The notes beneath the pieces are model-generated. The model did no database searches. It was given only the letters and a program-made list of their open reading frames with translations, and was not told where the DNA came from. This document shows positions 27,180 through 37,422 of a stretch of 64,000 nucleotides of DNA, piece by piece. Location of the stretch: assembly GCF_030704685.1 (NCBI RefSeq), contig NZ_JAUZDX010000004.1, positions 1 to 64,000 of the forward strand. Direction: 5' to 3'. Made by a program: the position numbers and the translations under genes. Numbering within the stretch: position 1 is the first letter of the stretch; every line of letters begins with the position of its first letter. The stretch comes from Acidovorax sp. A1169 (GTDB lineage: Bacteria > Pseudomonadota > Gammaproteobacteria > Burkholderiales > Burkholderiaceae_C).

Positions 27180-27554
27180 ATGGTGAAGAACCATTCCATG
27201 CGCTGGAACAAACCCTACGTACGCGGCAGCAGCCTGCACGGCCTGATTGGCCGTGACGCACCTGCGTCGACCGCCTGGGTGCGCGACCAGCAACTGGAGG
27301 AAGTGCGCCGCGCCATGATCGGCAGCCTGTCGGGCTTCTCCGGCTGCGAGGTGGCGCGCATGAACATCCGCCTGCGCTATGCGGGCGACATCGAGGCGCT
27401 GTGGTACCTGCGCACCGACCTGCAGAGCACCCTGGTCCCTTTGCAGGGCGAGCCTTCTGCCAAAAACGTCATCGCGCAGGTGACACTCCTGTTCCAGGGC
27501 CTGTTGCCGCGCGCCCTGGGTACGCCGGTGGCACGCGCGTCGTCGGCATCCTGA
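27180..27554 (+). CDS. Hypothetical protein (124 aa)
   Basis: The product is soluble, with no signal peptide. MRWNKPYVRGSSLHGLIGRD opens it if ATG 27198 is used; ATG 27180 adds six residues and neither start has a strong binding site. RMNIRLRYAGDIEALWYLRTDL and AKNVIAQVTLLFQGLLP are the most conserved-looking parts and suggest an alpha/beta fold. GC-rich third positions support coding. A terminator follows eight bases after the stop. I do not recognise it. Confidence 0.6.
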   Translation: MVKNHSMRWNKPYVRGSSLHGLIGRDAPASTAWVRDQQLEEVRRAMIGSLSGFSGCEVARMNIRLRYAGDIEALWYLRTDLQSTLVPLQGEPSAKNVIAQVTLLFQGLLPRALGTPVARASSAS

Positions 27555-27561
27555 GCGGCAA

Positions 27562-27587
27562 GCCCCTGCGGCGCGCGGGGCCTTTTT
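27562..27587 (+). terminator. Intrinsic terminator
   Basis: GCCCC pairs with GGGGC around a GC-rich loop, followed by five Ts. It ends the gene at 27180-27554 and lies just beyond the convergent S66 peptidase gene. Confidence 0.75.
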
Positions 27588-27594
27588 GCAGGGC

Positions 27595-28587
27595 CTACAG
27601 ATGCCCCCAATAAATCAGCGCGTCCCGCTCTTCCACCGACAGTGACACCGTGGCCCCCACGGGCAGCAGCACCTTGGTCTCCACATGCCCGAACGGCAGG
27701 TTGGTGAGCACGGGCGCCTTGATCTGGCTGCGCAGCCAGTCCACCACCGATTGCAGCTTGTAGCCCTTGTCGTGCGGCACCAGCTTGAACTGGGTGAACT
27801 GGCCCAGCACCACGGCCTTTTGCTGCGCCAGCACGCCCGCGTGCAGCAATTGCGTGAGCAGCCGCTCGATGCGGTAGGGGTGCTCGTTCACGTCTTCCAG
27901 GAACAGGATGCCGCCCTTCACGCTGGGCAGGTAGGGCGTGCCCACCAGCGATGCCAGCACCGCCAGATTGCCGCCCCACAGCTGGGCGCTCTTCACGTAG
28001 ATGTCGGGCACGGCCGGCTTGCCGGTGGTGGCATGGGGCTTTTCGCGGTGCATGCGCCAGCCCGCGCCTTCGCCGTGGCCGGTCAGCAGGTCGTCGAAGC
28101 AGGCCTCCATGATGTCGTCGGGCTCGCCCGCGACGCCGAAGTCGGCGCCCAGGGCGGGGCCGGCCCAGCTCACGGCGCCGGTCTGCGCCAGCAGCGCATT
28201 CTGGAAGGCCGTGAAATCGCTCAGGCCGACGAACTTCATGCCCTTGTCGATGGCCTTGGCCACCGCCTTGTAGCGGATGCCCGGCAGGATGCGCGAGAGC
28301 CCGTAGCCCCCGCGCGAGATCAGCGCCACATGCGCGCCGCTGGCGGCCGCGCGGTGGATGGCGGCCAGGCGGGTGTCGTCGTCGCCGGCAAAGCGCGTAT
28401 GGCTGGCCAGCGCGTCCACATCCACCTCCACCTCATGCCCCAGGGCCTTCAGGCGGGCAATGCCCCGCTTGAAGGCTGCCTTGTCGCGCACGGCGCTGGA
28501 CGGCGAGTAGATATAGATGTGCTTGGGACCATGGTCATGGTCGCAATCGGCGTGGTCGTGATGGTGGTGGTCGTGATCGTTGTGCAA
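27595..28587 (-). CDS. S66 family LD-carboxypeptidase (LdcA-like) with His-rich N-terminus
   Basis: The 330-residue product matches the LdcA fold: YIYSPSSAV near the start, ISRGGYGLSRILPGI, VGLSDFTAFQNAL with the predicted nucleophilic Ser, QLWGGNLAVLASLVGTPYLP, ILFLEDVNEHPYRIERLL with the Glu, and LPFGHVETK with the His. These enzymes cut the terminal D-Ala from the murein tetrapeptide in recycling. The start is uncertain: TTG 28587 gives an N-terminus reading HNDHDHHHHDHADCDHDHG, an unusual His/Asp tract ahead of the fold. It follows the TadA fusion gene by 80 bp on the same strand. Confidence 0.88.
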   Translation of the reverse strand: MHNDHDHHHHDHADCDHDHGPKHIYIYSPSSAVRDKAAFKRGIARLKALGHEVEVDVDALASHTRFAGDDDTRLAAIHRAAASGAHVALISRGGYGLSRILPGIRYKAVAKAIDKGMKFVGLSDFTAFQNALLAQTGAVSWAGPALGADFGVAGEPDDIMEACFDDLLTGHGEGAGWRMHREKPHATTGKPAVPDIYVKSAQLWGGNLAVLASLVGTPYLPSVKGGILFLEDVNEHPYRIERLLTQLLHAGVLAQQKAVVLGQFTQFKLVPHDKGYKLQSVVDWLRSQIKAPVLTNLPFGHVETKVLLPVGATVSLSVEERDALIYWGHL

Positions 28588-28667
28588 AGCGTTCAGGCGC
28601 CCGTGTCGGGCCTGCTCCGTGAAATGGATGCCGCTGGCGGGCCGCAAAGAGCGGCGCTGGCGTGCGG

Positions 28668-30331
<1,664 letters not shown>

Positions 30332-30389
30332 GCTCTGCTCCCGATACCGTGCAACACCGCACTGTAAACCGGGACGGCAGTGAAGGAGG

Positions 30390-31010
30390 TCAATGCGTCA
30401 TCGGCAACGCCGCCCCCATCAGCCCGAACAAGGCCCCACAGGAGCGGTTGAACTTGCGCCCCGTACGCTGCAGCCAGGGGCGGATGCGGTGCGCCAGGCT
30501 CGCCAGGCCGAACTCCACCAGGCACTCGACCAGCGCGAAGGTACCCGCCATGACCACGAACTGCAGCCACAGGTCGCGCCCGGGCACGATGAACTGCGGC
30601 AGGAACGCACCGTAGAACAGCAGCACCTTGGGGTTGGAGATGGCGGCCAGCAGCCCTTGCCGAAACAGCCTGCCGCCCGTGACCACCCGCTCACCCTGGG
30701 CACTCGGCAAGCCCTCCAGCTGCATGGCCGGGGCCCGCCACAGCTGGATGCCCAGCCACACCAGGTAGGCACCGCCCACCCACTTCATCACTGTGAGTGC
30801 ATGGGCCGACGTTTGCAGCAGCACCCCAATGCCCAGCATGGACAGCCCGATCAGCGCCACAAACCCCACCGCCCCGCCACCAATGGTCCACAGCGTGCGC
30901 GCCCGCCCGTGCAGGGCGCCATGGGCCAGCACCAGCAGGCTGTTGGGGCCGGGGGTCAGCGACAGGCCGATGACCGCGAGCAGGTAGATCAGCCAGATTT
31001 TCAGTTCCAT
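30390..31010 (-). CDS. LysE/RhtB-family amino-acid exporter
   Basis: This 206-residue protein has six hydrophobic segments and the family opening LLAVIGLSLTPGPNSLLVLA, then ALTVMKWVGGAYLVWLGIQLW and AISNPKVLLFYGAFLPQFI. RhtB-type proteins export amino acids such as homoserine, threonine or others. It is divergent from a GlxA-type AraC regulator across 100 bp, a common exporter/regulator pairing. The start ATG is followed by ELKIWLIYLL. Confidence 0.9.
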   Translation of the reverse strand: MELKIWLIYLLAVIGLSLTPGPNSLLVLAHGALHGRARTLWTIGGGAVGFVALIGLSMLGIGVLLQTSAHALTVMKWVGGAYLVWLGIQLWRAPAMQLEGLPSAQGERVVTGGRLFRQGLLAAISNPKVLLFYGAFLPQFIVPGRDLWLQFVVMAGTFALVECLVEFGLASLAHRIRPWLQRTGRKFNRSCGALFGLMGAALPMTH

Positions 31011-31072
31011 TGCAGCACCATCTCTCCAAACATGGCCTGCAGTCTAGTGGCGTACAGTGACACACACCGCAT

Positions 31073-31100
31073 CCAAATTGGCTAATATCCATACCAAATT
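31073..31100. promoter_or_regulatory. Direct repeats, candidate AraC-type operator
   Basis: CCAAATT occurs at 31073-31079 and again at 31094-31100, start-to-start distance 21 bp, two helical turns, between the divergent exporter and regulator genes. A TAATAT box (31083-31088) lies between the copies. Confidence 0.5.
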
Positions 31101-31110
31101 TGACACCCGC

Positions 31111-32115
31111 ATGAGCACCCCCATCCCCCTGCCCCGCCCCGACGTGCGTCTGCTGCTCATGCCGCTGCCCGACTTAGCGCTGCTGCCCTTTGGCGGCTTT
31201 CTGGACAAGCTGCGCTTTTCGGCCGACGACGAGGACCACAGCCGCCAGCGCTATTGCGCCTGGACGCTGCTGGGCATCGACGGCGCCCCGGTGGTTTCCA
31301 GCAGCGGCGTGCAGGTGAACATGGACACCACGGTCGATGCCGTGGACCTGGCGGCATTCGACTACCTGGTGGTCTTTGGCAGCCGCACGGTGCAGGCCTC
31401 GCGCGCGTATGTGCAGGCCTACGGCCCGGTGCTGCGCAAGGCGGCGTCGCGGGGCCTGCCGCTGGTGGCCATCGACAACGCCAGCTTCCTGCTGGCCGAG
31501 GCGGGCCTGCTCAAGGGCCACCGCGTGGCCCTGCACTGGCGCCATGTGGCCGAGTTCCGCCATGCCTTTCCACGCATCGCGGTGGCCAGCGAGCAGATCT
31601 ATTGTTTTGACCGCGACCGCATCACCTGCGCGGGCGGCACGGCCGCCATCGACATGGCGGTGGAGCTGCTGTCGCGCCACTGCGGCCGGGTGCGCGCCTT
31701 CAAGGGCCTTGCCGACATGCTGGTGGACGCGCCCCGGCACCAGGGCCACCACCTGCAGTCGATGGAAGGCGGCGGGCCCGACCTCACCCGCCACCTGTCG
31801 CGCGCCGTGGCGCTGATGCGCAGTTCCCTGGCCGATGGCCTGACCGTGGCCGACTTGGCCGAGCGCATCGGCATCGGCCGCCGGCAGCTGGACCGGCTAT
31901 TCACCGAGCAGATGGGCATGAGCGCCCATGACCACTGGACGAAGATGCGCATGGAGCAGGCCCACTGGCGCGTGACCCACTCGCACCACAGCCTGGCGGC
32001 CATTGCCGACGAGGTGGGCCTGGGCAATGCCAGCAGCCTGGCACGGCTGTTCCGCAAGCACTATGGAACCAGCCCCGGCGCGTTGCGCGCAGAGCGGTCC
32101 AGAACCGCGCCCTGA
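31111..32115 (+). CDS. GlxA-type AraC-family transcriptional regulator
   Basis: The 334-residue product has an N-terminal DJ-1/PfpI-like amidase fold (VRLLLMPLPDLALLPFGGF, DYLVVFGSRTVQAS, AIDNASFLLAEAGLL, CAGGTAAIDMAVELLSRHC) without a convincing catalytic Cys, and two C-terminal AraC helix-turn-helix motifs (TVADLAERIGIGRRQLDRLF and LAAIADEVGLGNASSLARLF). GlxA-like regulators respond to small nitrogen compounds. It is divergent to the LysE exporter and probably regulates it. ATG 31111 is chosen over an in-frame ATG at 31057 that would run through the operator repeats. Confidence 0.9.
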   Translation: MSTPIPLPRPDVRLLLMPLPDLALLPFGGFLDKLRFSADDEDHSRQRYCAWTLLGIDGAPVVSSSGVQVNMDTTVDAVDLAAFDYLVVFGSRTVQASRAYVQAYGPVLRKAASRGLPLVAIDNASFLLAEAGLLKGHRVALHWRHVAEFRHAFPRIAVASEQIYCFDRDRITCAGGTAAIDMAVELLSRHCGRVRAFKGLADMLVDAPRHQGHHLQSMEGGGPDLTRHLSRAVALMRSSLADGLTVADLAERIGIGRRQLDRLFTEQMGMSAHDHWTKMRMEQAHWRVTHSHHSLAAIADEVGLGNASSLARLFRKHYGTSPGALRAERSRTAP

Positions 32116-32119
32116 GAGA

Positions 32120-33271
32120 TCAGTTCAGCGCGACGCGGCTGCCGTCCTTGTAGGTGTACAGCGTCACAGCAGGCGTCGTCAGCTCGCCCTTGGCCGTGAA
32201 GGCGATGTTTGCCGTCACGCCCTTGTACTCGGTCTTGCCGATGAAGGGGATGAACACCTTGGGGTCCACCGAGTTGGCGCGCTTCATCGAATCGACCAGC
32301 ACCATGGCCGCGTCGTAGGCGTAGGGGCTGTAGATCTGGAACTGGCCGGGGAACTTGGCGTCGTAGCGCTTCTTCCAGTCGGCGCCGCCCTGCATCTTGG
32401 CCACCGACGCACCGCCCGTGGCGCAGGTCACGTTCTTCAGGGCCGGCGTCTTGCCCGACAGCTCGGGCAGCTTCTCGGTGCACAGCGCATCGCCGCCAAA
32501 GAACTTCACGCCGCCCAGGCCCAGTTGCTCCATCTGGCGCAGCATGGGGCCGGCCTGCGCGTCCAGGCCGCCGTAGAAGATGGCATCGGGCTTCTTGTTC
32601 TTGATGGACGTGAGGATGGCCATGAAGTCGGTGGCCTTGTCGTTGGTGAACTCCTCGCCCACCACCGTGAGGCCCTTTTGCTGCGCCGTGGCCTTGAAGA
32701 CCGAGGCCACGCCCTGGCCGTAGGCCGTGCGGTCATCGATGATGGCCACGGACTTGAGCTTGAGGTGGTCGGCCGCGAAGATGGCCAGTGCCGCACCCAG
32801 CGCGCTGTCGTTGGCGATCAGGCGGTAGGTGGTCTTGTAGCCTGGCTTGGTCAGGTCGGGGTTGGTGGCGGCGGCCGTGATGTGGGGCACGCCGCACTTG
32901 TCGTACACCGATGCGGCGGGGATGGAGGTGCCCGACTGCAGGTGGCCCACCACGCCGGCCACCTTCTGGTCGCACAGCTTCTGCGCCACGGCCGTGGCCT
33001 GGCGCGGGTCGCCCGCATCGTCTTCGGCAGCGATCTCGAACTTGATCTTCTTGCCGCCAATCACCAGGTTCTGCGCGTTCAAATCGTCCAGCGCCAGGCG
33101 CACGCCGTTTTCCGTGTCCTTGCCGATGTGGGCGATGCCGCCCGACAGCGGGCCTGCATGGGCGATCTTGACGACCTGCACGTCCTGCGCCAGGGCGGCG
33201 GTGCAGACAACGGTGGCGGCTGCCGCAGCAGCCAGAGAGAGGTGAAAGCGCGAACGGGAAGCAAAGGACAC
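32120..33271 (-). CDS. Branched-chain amino-acid ABC transporter substrate-binding protein (LivK-like)
   Basis: The 383-residue product has a signal peptide (LAAAAAATVVCTAALAQ) and a type I periplasmic-binding fold: VVKIAHAGPLSGGIAHIGKD, GVRLALDDLN, CDQKVAGVVGHLQSGTSIPA, FRLI-type contacts at YRLIANDSALG, and PYAYDAAMVLVDSM. GTG 33271 is chosen because GGAG lies eight bases upstream; TTG 33277 is an alternative. No LivHMGF permease or ATPase genes are in the window, so this is an orphan receptor. It ends four bases from the stop of the convergent AraC regulator. Confidence 0.92.
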   Translation of the reverse strand: MSFASRSRFHLSLAAAAAATVVCTAALAQDVQVVKIAHAGPLSGGIAHIGKDTENGVRLALDDLNAQNLVIGGKKIKFEIAAEDDAGDPRQATAVAQKLCDQKVAGVVGHLQSGTSIPAASVYDKCGVPHITAAATNPDLTKPGYKTTYRLIANDSALGAALAIFAADHLKLKSVAIIDDRTAYGQGVASVFKATAQQKGLTVVGEEFTNDKATDFMAILTSIKNKKPDAIFYGGLDAQAGPMLRQMEQLGLGGVKFFGGDALCTEKLPELSGKTPALKNVTCATGGASVAKMQGGADWKKRYDAKFPGQFQIYSPYAYDAAMVLVDSMKRANSVDPKVFIPFIGKTEYKGVTANIAFTAKGELTTPAVTLYTYKDGSRVALN

Positions 33272-33408
33272 AGGCAAAACTCCGGATGAGCAAGGACAAG
33301 GGAGGGCGCGCTGGCCAAGCCAGGCGCCGCCATCCTATCCCGACTTCGGCACATCAGACTTGCACAACAGAATTGCATACAGTATTAGTTGGGCTAATTA
33401 AAATCCCA

Positions 33409-33439
33409 TTGGACCGCGAGTGACCGCCGCTGGAATAAT
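33409..33439 (+). promoter_or_regulatory. Candidate promoter of rlhA
   Basis: TTGGAC (33409-33414) and AATAAT (33434-33439) are 19 bp apart and lead to the ATG at 33448 with only eight bases after the -10 box. The spacer is slightly long. Confidence 0.4.
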
Positions 33440-33447
33440 CACGCCCC

Positions 33448-35454
33448 ATGTCTCTCCTGCCCCACCAGCTCGAACTGCTCGCGCCTGCGCGCGATGCGGA
33501 CATTGGCATCGAAGCCATCAACCACGGTGCCGACGCCGTCTACATCGGCGGCCCGGCCTTCGGCGCACGCGCCGGAGCGGGCAACGACATCCGTGACATA
33601 GCGCGCCTGGTGCGCCACGCGCACCGCTTCAACAGCCGCATCTTCATCACGCTCAACACCATCCTGCGCGACGATGAGCTCGAAGACGCGCGCAAGATGG
33701 CCTGGCAGGTGTACGAGGCGGGGGCCGATGCGCTGATCATCCAGGACATGGGCCTGCTCGAAATCGACATGCCGCCCATCCAGCTGCATGCCAGCACGCA
33801 GACCGACATCCGCACGCCCGAGAAGGCGCGCTTTCTGCAGGACGCGGGGCTGTCGCAGATCGTGCTGGCGCGCGAGCTCACGGTGCAGCAGATCGCAGCC
33901 GTGCACAAGGCCTTGGGCCCGGTGGATGCGCCGGGGCGCGCCAACATCGAGTTCTTCATCCACGGCGCGTTGTGCGTGGCCTACAGCGGCCAGTGCAACA
34001 TCAGTCATGCGCAGACCGGCCGCAGCGCCAACCGCGGCGACTGCAGCCAGGCCTGCCGCCTGCCCTACCAGGTGACCGACGCGCAGGGCCGCTTCATCGC
34101 GCACGACAAGCACGTGCTGAGCATGAAGGACAACAACCAGAGCGACAACCTGCGCGCACTGATCGATGCCGGCGTGCGCAGCTTCAAGATCGAAGGCCGC
34201 TACAAGGACATGGGCTACGTGAAGAACATCACCGCCCACTACCGCACCCTCATCGACGGCATCATGGAAGAGCGCGAGTCCTCGGGCCACCCGCTGTCGC
34301 GCTCGTCGAGCGGGCGCACTAGGTTCACCTTCACGCCCGACCCGCTGCAGAACTTCAACCGCGAGTTCACCGACTACTTCGTCACCGGCCGCAAGCAGGA
34401 CATCGGCGCCTTCGACACGCCCAAGAACCCCGGCCAGGCCATCGGCTGGGTGACCAAGGTGGGCGCCGATTTCGTGGAGCTGGAGGTGAGCAGCCCCGCC
34501 ACCGTGCTGCACAACGGAGACGGCCTGTGCTTCTACGACCTGCACAAGGACCTGGTGGGCATGGCCATCAACCGGGCCGAGCCTGTGTCGCCGCGCAGCA
34601 CCACGCAGTGGCGCGTGTTCCCCAAAGACCCGATGGAGGGCTTCAAGGACCTGCGCCGGGGCACCGAGATCAACCGCAACCGCGACATGGACTGGGTGCG
34701 CACGCTCGACAAGAAATCAAGCGACCGCCGCATCGGCCTGTGGGTCTACCTGTCGGAAACGCCGACCGGCTTTGCCCTCACGCTGACCGACGAAGACGGC
34801 TACGCCGGCGGCGCCCAGTTGGACCATGTGCACCAGCCAGCGACCGACGCCACGAAGGCCGAGGCCAGCCTGCGCGAGCACCTGGCCCGCTTCGGCGCCA
34901 CCATCTTCGCGGTGAACGATGTGGGTCTGCAGCTCTCGCAGCCCTGGTTCATCCCCGCATCGGCCGTCAACGCGCTGCGCCGCGACGCGCTGGCCGACCT
35001 GGAGGCCAACCGCGCCAAGGTTTTTACGCGCCTGCAGCGCGCCACCCCGGTGGAGCCCCCGGCCCTGTACCCTGAGGACACGCTGAGCTTTCTGGGCAAC
35101 GTGTTCAACCACAAGGCGCACGACTTCTATGTGCGCCACGGCGTGAAGGTGATCGATGCGACCTACGAGGCGCACGAGGAAGAAGGCGAAGTCAGCCTCA
35201 TGATCACCAAGCACTGCGTGCGCTTCTCGATGAGCCTGTGCCCCAAGCAGGCCAAGGGCGTCACCGGCGTGCAGGGCACCATCAAGGCCGAGCCCTTGAT
35301 GCTCATCAACGGCAAGGAAAAGCTGACCCTGCGCTTTGACTGCAAGCCATGCGAGATGCACGTGGTGGGCAAGATCAAGCGGCAGGTGCTCAACAACCAG
35401 GCGCGCGAGGCGCCGATGAACTTCTACCGCACGCGGCCGCAGCAGGGCAATTGA
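33448..35454 (+). CDS. rlhA: RlhA-type U32 protein, 23S rRNA C2501 hydroxylation
   Basis: The 668-residue product fits the long U32 subgroup (E. coli YdcP/RlhA is about 650 residues, whereas TrhP is about 450). ELLAPARDADIGIEAINHGA and DAVYIGGPAFGARAGAGN open it, IQLHASTQTDIRTPEKARFL follows, and HGALCVAYSGQC with GDCSQACRLPY supplies the cysteines that bind an iron-sulfur cluster in this family. KIEGRYKDMGYVKNI is another signature. RlhA is needed for 5-hydroxycytidine at 2501 of 23S rRNA. It is monocistronic, with a hairpin after the stop. Confidence 0.88.
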   Translation: MSLLPHQLELLAPARDADIGIEAINHGADAVYIGGPAFGARAGAGNDIRDIARLVRHAHRFNSRIFITLNTILRDDELEDARKMAWQVYEAGADALIIQDMGLLEIDMPPIQLHASTQTDIRTPEKARFLQDAGLSQIVLARELTVQQIAAVHKALGPVDAPGRANIEFFIHGALCVAYSGQCNISHAQTGRSANRGDCSQACRLPYQVTDAQGRFIAHDKHVLSMKDNNQSDNLRALIDAGVRSFKIEGRYKDMGYVKNITAHYRTLIDGIMEERESSGHPLSRSSSGRTRFTFTPDPLQNFNREFTDYFVTGRKQDIGAFDTPKNPGQAIGWVTKVGADFVELEVSSPATVLHNGDGLCFYDLHKDLVGMAINRAEPVSPRSTTQWRVFPKDPMEGFKDLRRGTEINRNRDMDWVRTLDKKSSDRRIGLWVYLSETPTGFALTLTDEDGYAGGAQLDHVHQPATDATKAEASLREHLARFGATIFAVNDVGLQLSQPWFIPASAVNALRRDALADLEANRAKVFTRLQRATPVEPPALYPEDTLSFLGNVFNHKAHDFYVRHGVKVIDATYEAHEEEGEVSLMITKHCVRFSMSLCPKQAKGVTGVQGTIKAEPLMLINGKEKLTLRFDCKPCEMHVVGKIKRQVLNNQAREAPMNFYRTRPQQGN

Positions 35455-35460
35455 GCCACG

Positions 35461-35483
35461 GCCGCATGGCGCTGCCATGCGGC
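35461..35483 (+). terminator. Perfect 10-bp hairpin after rlhA
   Basis: GCCGCATGGC and GCCATGCGGC pair around GCT, seven bases after the stop. There is no T-run. The DNA between it and metY contains short direct repeats (GCGCAGTGCGCAGTGCGC). Confidence 0.55.
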
Positions 35484-35635
35484 ACCGCGCAGTGCGCAGT
35501 GCGCATAAGCACATAGCAAACGATTCGATCTGCCCGGCAACGGGCGGTGCAAGAATAGTCCGGCGCACAGGCCCTAGTCCCCCAACTGGCGCCCTGCCCC
35601 TTTCTTCACCACCGTTCACAGAGAGACAAACGCCC

Positions 35636-36919
35636 ATGCAGATCGAAACCCTGGCCGTGCACGCCGGCTACAGCCCCGACCCCACCACCAAGGCCGTCGC
35701 CGTACCCATCTACCAGACGGTGGCCTATGCCTTCGACAGCGCGCAGCATGGCGCCGACCTGTTCGACCTCAAGGTGCCGGGCAATATCTACAGCCGCATC
35801 ATGAACCCAACCAACGACGTGCTCGAAAAACGCGTCGCGGCGCTCGAAGGCGGCATTGCCGCGCTGGCCGTCGCATCGGGCATGGCCGCCATCACCTACG
35901 CCATCCAGACCATTGCCGAGGCGGGCGACAACATCGTGTCGGCCAGCACGCTCTACGGCGGCACCTACAACCTGTTCGCCCACACCCTGCCCCAGCAGGG
36001 CATCACAACCCGCTTTGCCGACCCGCGCGACCCGGCCAGCTTTGCGCAGCACATCGATGCGCGCACCAAGGCCATCTTCATCGAAAGCATCGGCAACCCC
36101 CTGGGCAACGTGACCGACATCGCAGCCCTGGCCAAGGTCGCGCACGACCATGGCGTGCCACTCATCGTGGACAACACCGTGCCCAGCCCCTACCTGCTGC
36201 GCCCCATCGAACACGGCGCCGACATCGTGGTGCACTCGCTCACCAAGTACCTGGGCGGCCACGGCAATAGCGTAGGCGGCGCCATCGTGGACAGCGGCAA
36301 GTTCCCGTGGGCGCAGCACAAGCAGCGCTTCCCGCGCCTGAACGAGCCCGACGTGAGCTACCACGGGGTTGTGTACACGGAAGCCCTGGGCCCCGCCGCC
36401 TTCATCGGCCGCGCCCGCGTCGTGCCCCTGCGCAATACGGGCGCCGCACTGGCACCGCAGAACGCCTTTCTTATCCTGCAAGGCATCGAAACCCTGGCCC
36501 TGCGCATGGACCGCATCTGCGACAACACCCAGGCCATCGCCGAGTACCTGCAGGCCCACCCCAAGGTCGAATGGGTGCGCTACGCCGGCCTGCCCGACCA
36601 CCCTGACCATGCCCTGGTCAAGCGCCAACTGGGCGGGCGCGCGTCAGGCATTCTGAGCTTTGGGGTGAAAAACAGCGACGCGGATCCGCGTGCTGCGGGA
36701 GCGCGTTTTCTTGATGCATTGCAGCTGTTCACCCGCCTGGTGAATATTGGCGATGCGAAGTCACTGGCCACGCACCCGGCATCGACCACGCACCGCCAGC
36801 TCAATCCCGAAGAACTGGCCAAGGCCGGGGTGCGCGAGGGGATGGTGCGCTTGTCGGTGGGGATTGAGCACATCGATGATTTGAAGGCGGATTTGGAGCA
36901 GGCGCTGGCGAAGGTGTGA
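35636..36919 (+). CDS. metY: O-acetylhomoserine sulfhydrylase / aminocarboxypropyltransferase (MetY)
   Basis: The 427-residue PLP enzyme has [65 protein letters not shown] and [13 protein letters not shown] with PLP-binding Lys204, all typical of the MetY/Cys-Met enzyme class. It makes homocysteine from O-acetylhomoserine and sulfide. ATG 35636 is preceded by GAGAG; the open frame continues upstream without support. No metX or other methionine gene is adjacent. Convergence is with nothing; the next gene is a minus-strand kinase beyond 500 bp. Confidence 0.92.
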   Translation: MQIETLAVHAGYSPDPTTKAVAVPIYQTVAYAFDSAQHGADLFDLKVPGNIYSRIMNPTNDVLEKRVAALEGGIAALAVASGMAAITYAIQTIAEAGDNIVSASTLYGGTYNLFAHTLPQQGITTRFADPRDPASFAQHIDARTKAIFIESIGNPLGNVTDIAALAKVAHDHGVPLIVDNTVPSPYLLRPIEHGADIVVHSLTKYLGGHGNSVGGAIVDSGKFPWAQHKQRFPRLNEPDVSYHGVVYTEALGPAAFIGRARVVPLRNTGAALAPQNAFLILQGIETLALRMDRICDNTQAIAEYLQAHPKVEWVRYAGLPDHPDHALVKRQLGGRASGILSFGVKNSDADPRAAGARFLDALQLFTRLVNIGDAKSLATHPASTTHRQLNPEELAKAGVREGMVRLSVGIEHIDDLKADLEQALAKV

Positions 36920-37422
36920 CTTAGGACTACCAGTTGTTGATTGATCGGCATCTGGTGCGCATTGCAGTAACCTAGTTCGCCTGGAAACGCCAGGGCGGGT
37001 ACCATGGGCTGATCGGGTCCGGAAATCTAGCTAGGAGCGTGCGCAGCAGAAGGAGCATCGGCTGCAACGCCCGACAAACCGGTCTCGCCGGGTATCACCT
37101 CCGGCGCCCAGGGGTCCACCCTGGGCTTGTCGGTACTACCCAGCGATCCTCGGTTTTCGGACGTTTCGCTTCGATGCCTTCTGCCGCGCACGCTCCTAGG
37201 CTGGAATGTCGAAGACCGGAACACCAGGAGAGGCGCACGAAGACACTCCGTGGGCCGTCCTGCAAACTGGACCGGTTGGATCTGATCCGCTCAAAGCATT
37301 TCCCCCGGATCTGGAGCAGACGCTGGAGAAAGTCCGACCAACTGCGTTATTGGACATGCCGTCTTCGGGCATTGCCCAGTCACTTGGCAACCGGTGGATT
37401 TCGCATCCTGGGCATTGACCCC
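36920..37422. other. Non-coding region after metY carrying a palindromic element
   Basis: It includes a small hairpin after metY (CCTGG aaacg CCAGG, 36980-36994), the 169-bp element described separately (37031-37199) and about 220 bp up to the kinase stop where short frames (for example 37206-37418) match nothing I know and lack a binding site. Confidence 0.5.
37031..37199. repeat. 169-bp multi-stem palindromic element (MITE-like)
   Basis: Terminal inverted repeats of about 28-30 bp are seen: CTAGGAGCGTGCGCAGCAG plus AAGGAGCATCG on the left (37031-37060) against the complement of CGATGCCTTCTGCCGCGCAC plus GCTCCTAG on the right (37172-37199), with one mismatch and a 2-base gap. Inside are a second stem (CCGACAA 37071-37077 with TTGTCGG 37127-37133) enclosing two hairpins, CGCCGG/CCGGCG (37086-37106) and CCCAGGG/CCCTGGG (37107-37125). 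No transposase frame and no clear target-site duplication are visible. Confidence 0.75.

Noticed and set aside
35484..35635. Possible SAM or SAH riboswitch upstream of metY
   Set aside because: I could not find the conserved core of any SAM or SAH class; only short direct repeats are visible.
37031..37199. Integron attC-like recombination site
   Set aside because: The inverted repeats are too long and perfect and lack the core GTTRRRY/RYYYAAC pair at the expected positions; no integrase is present.
37206..37418. 70-codon frame after the 169-bp palindromic element
   Set aside because: No ribosome binding site, no recognisable motif and no coding bias; treated as non-coding.
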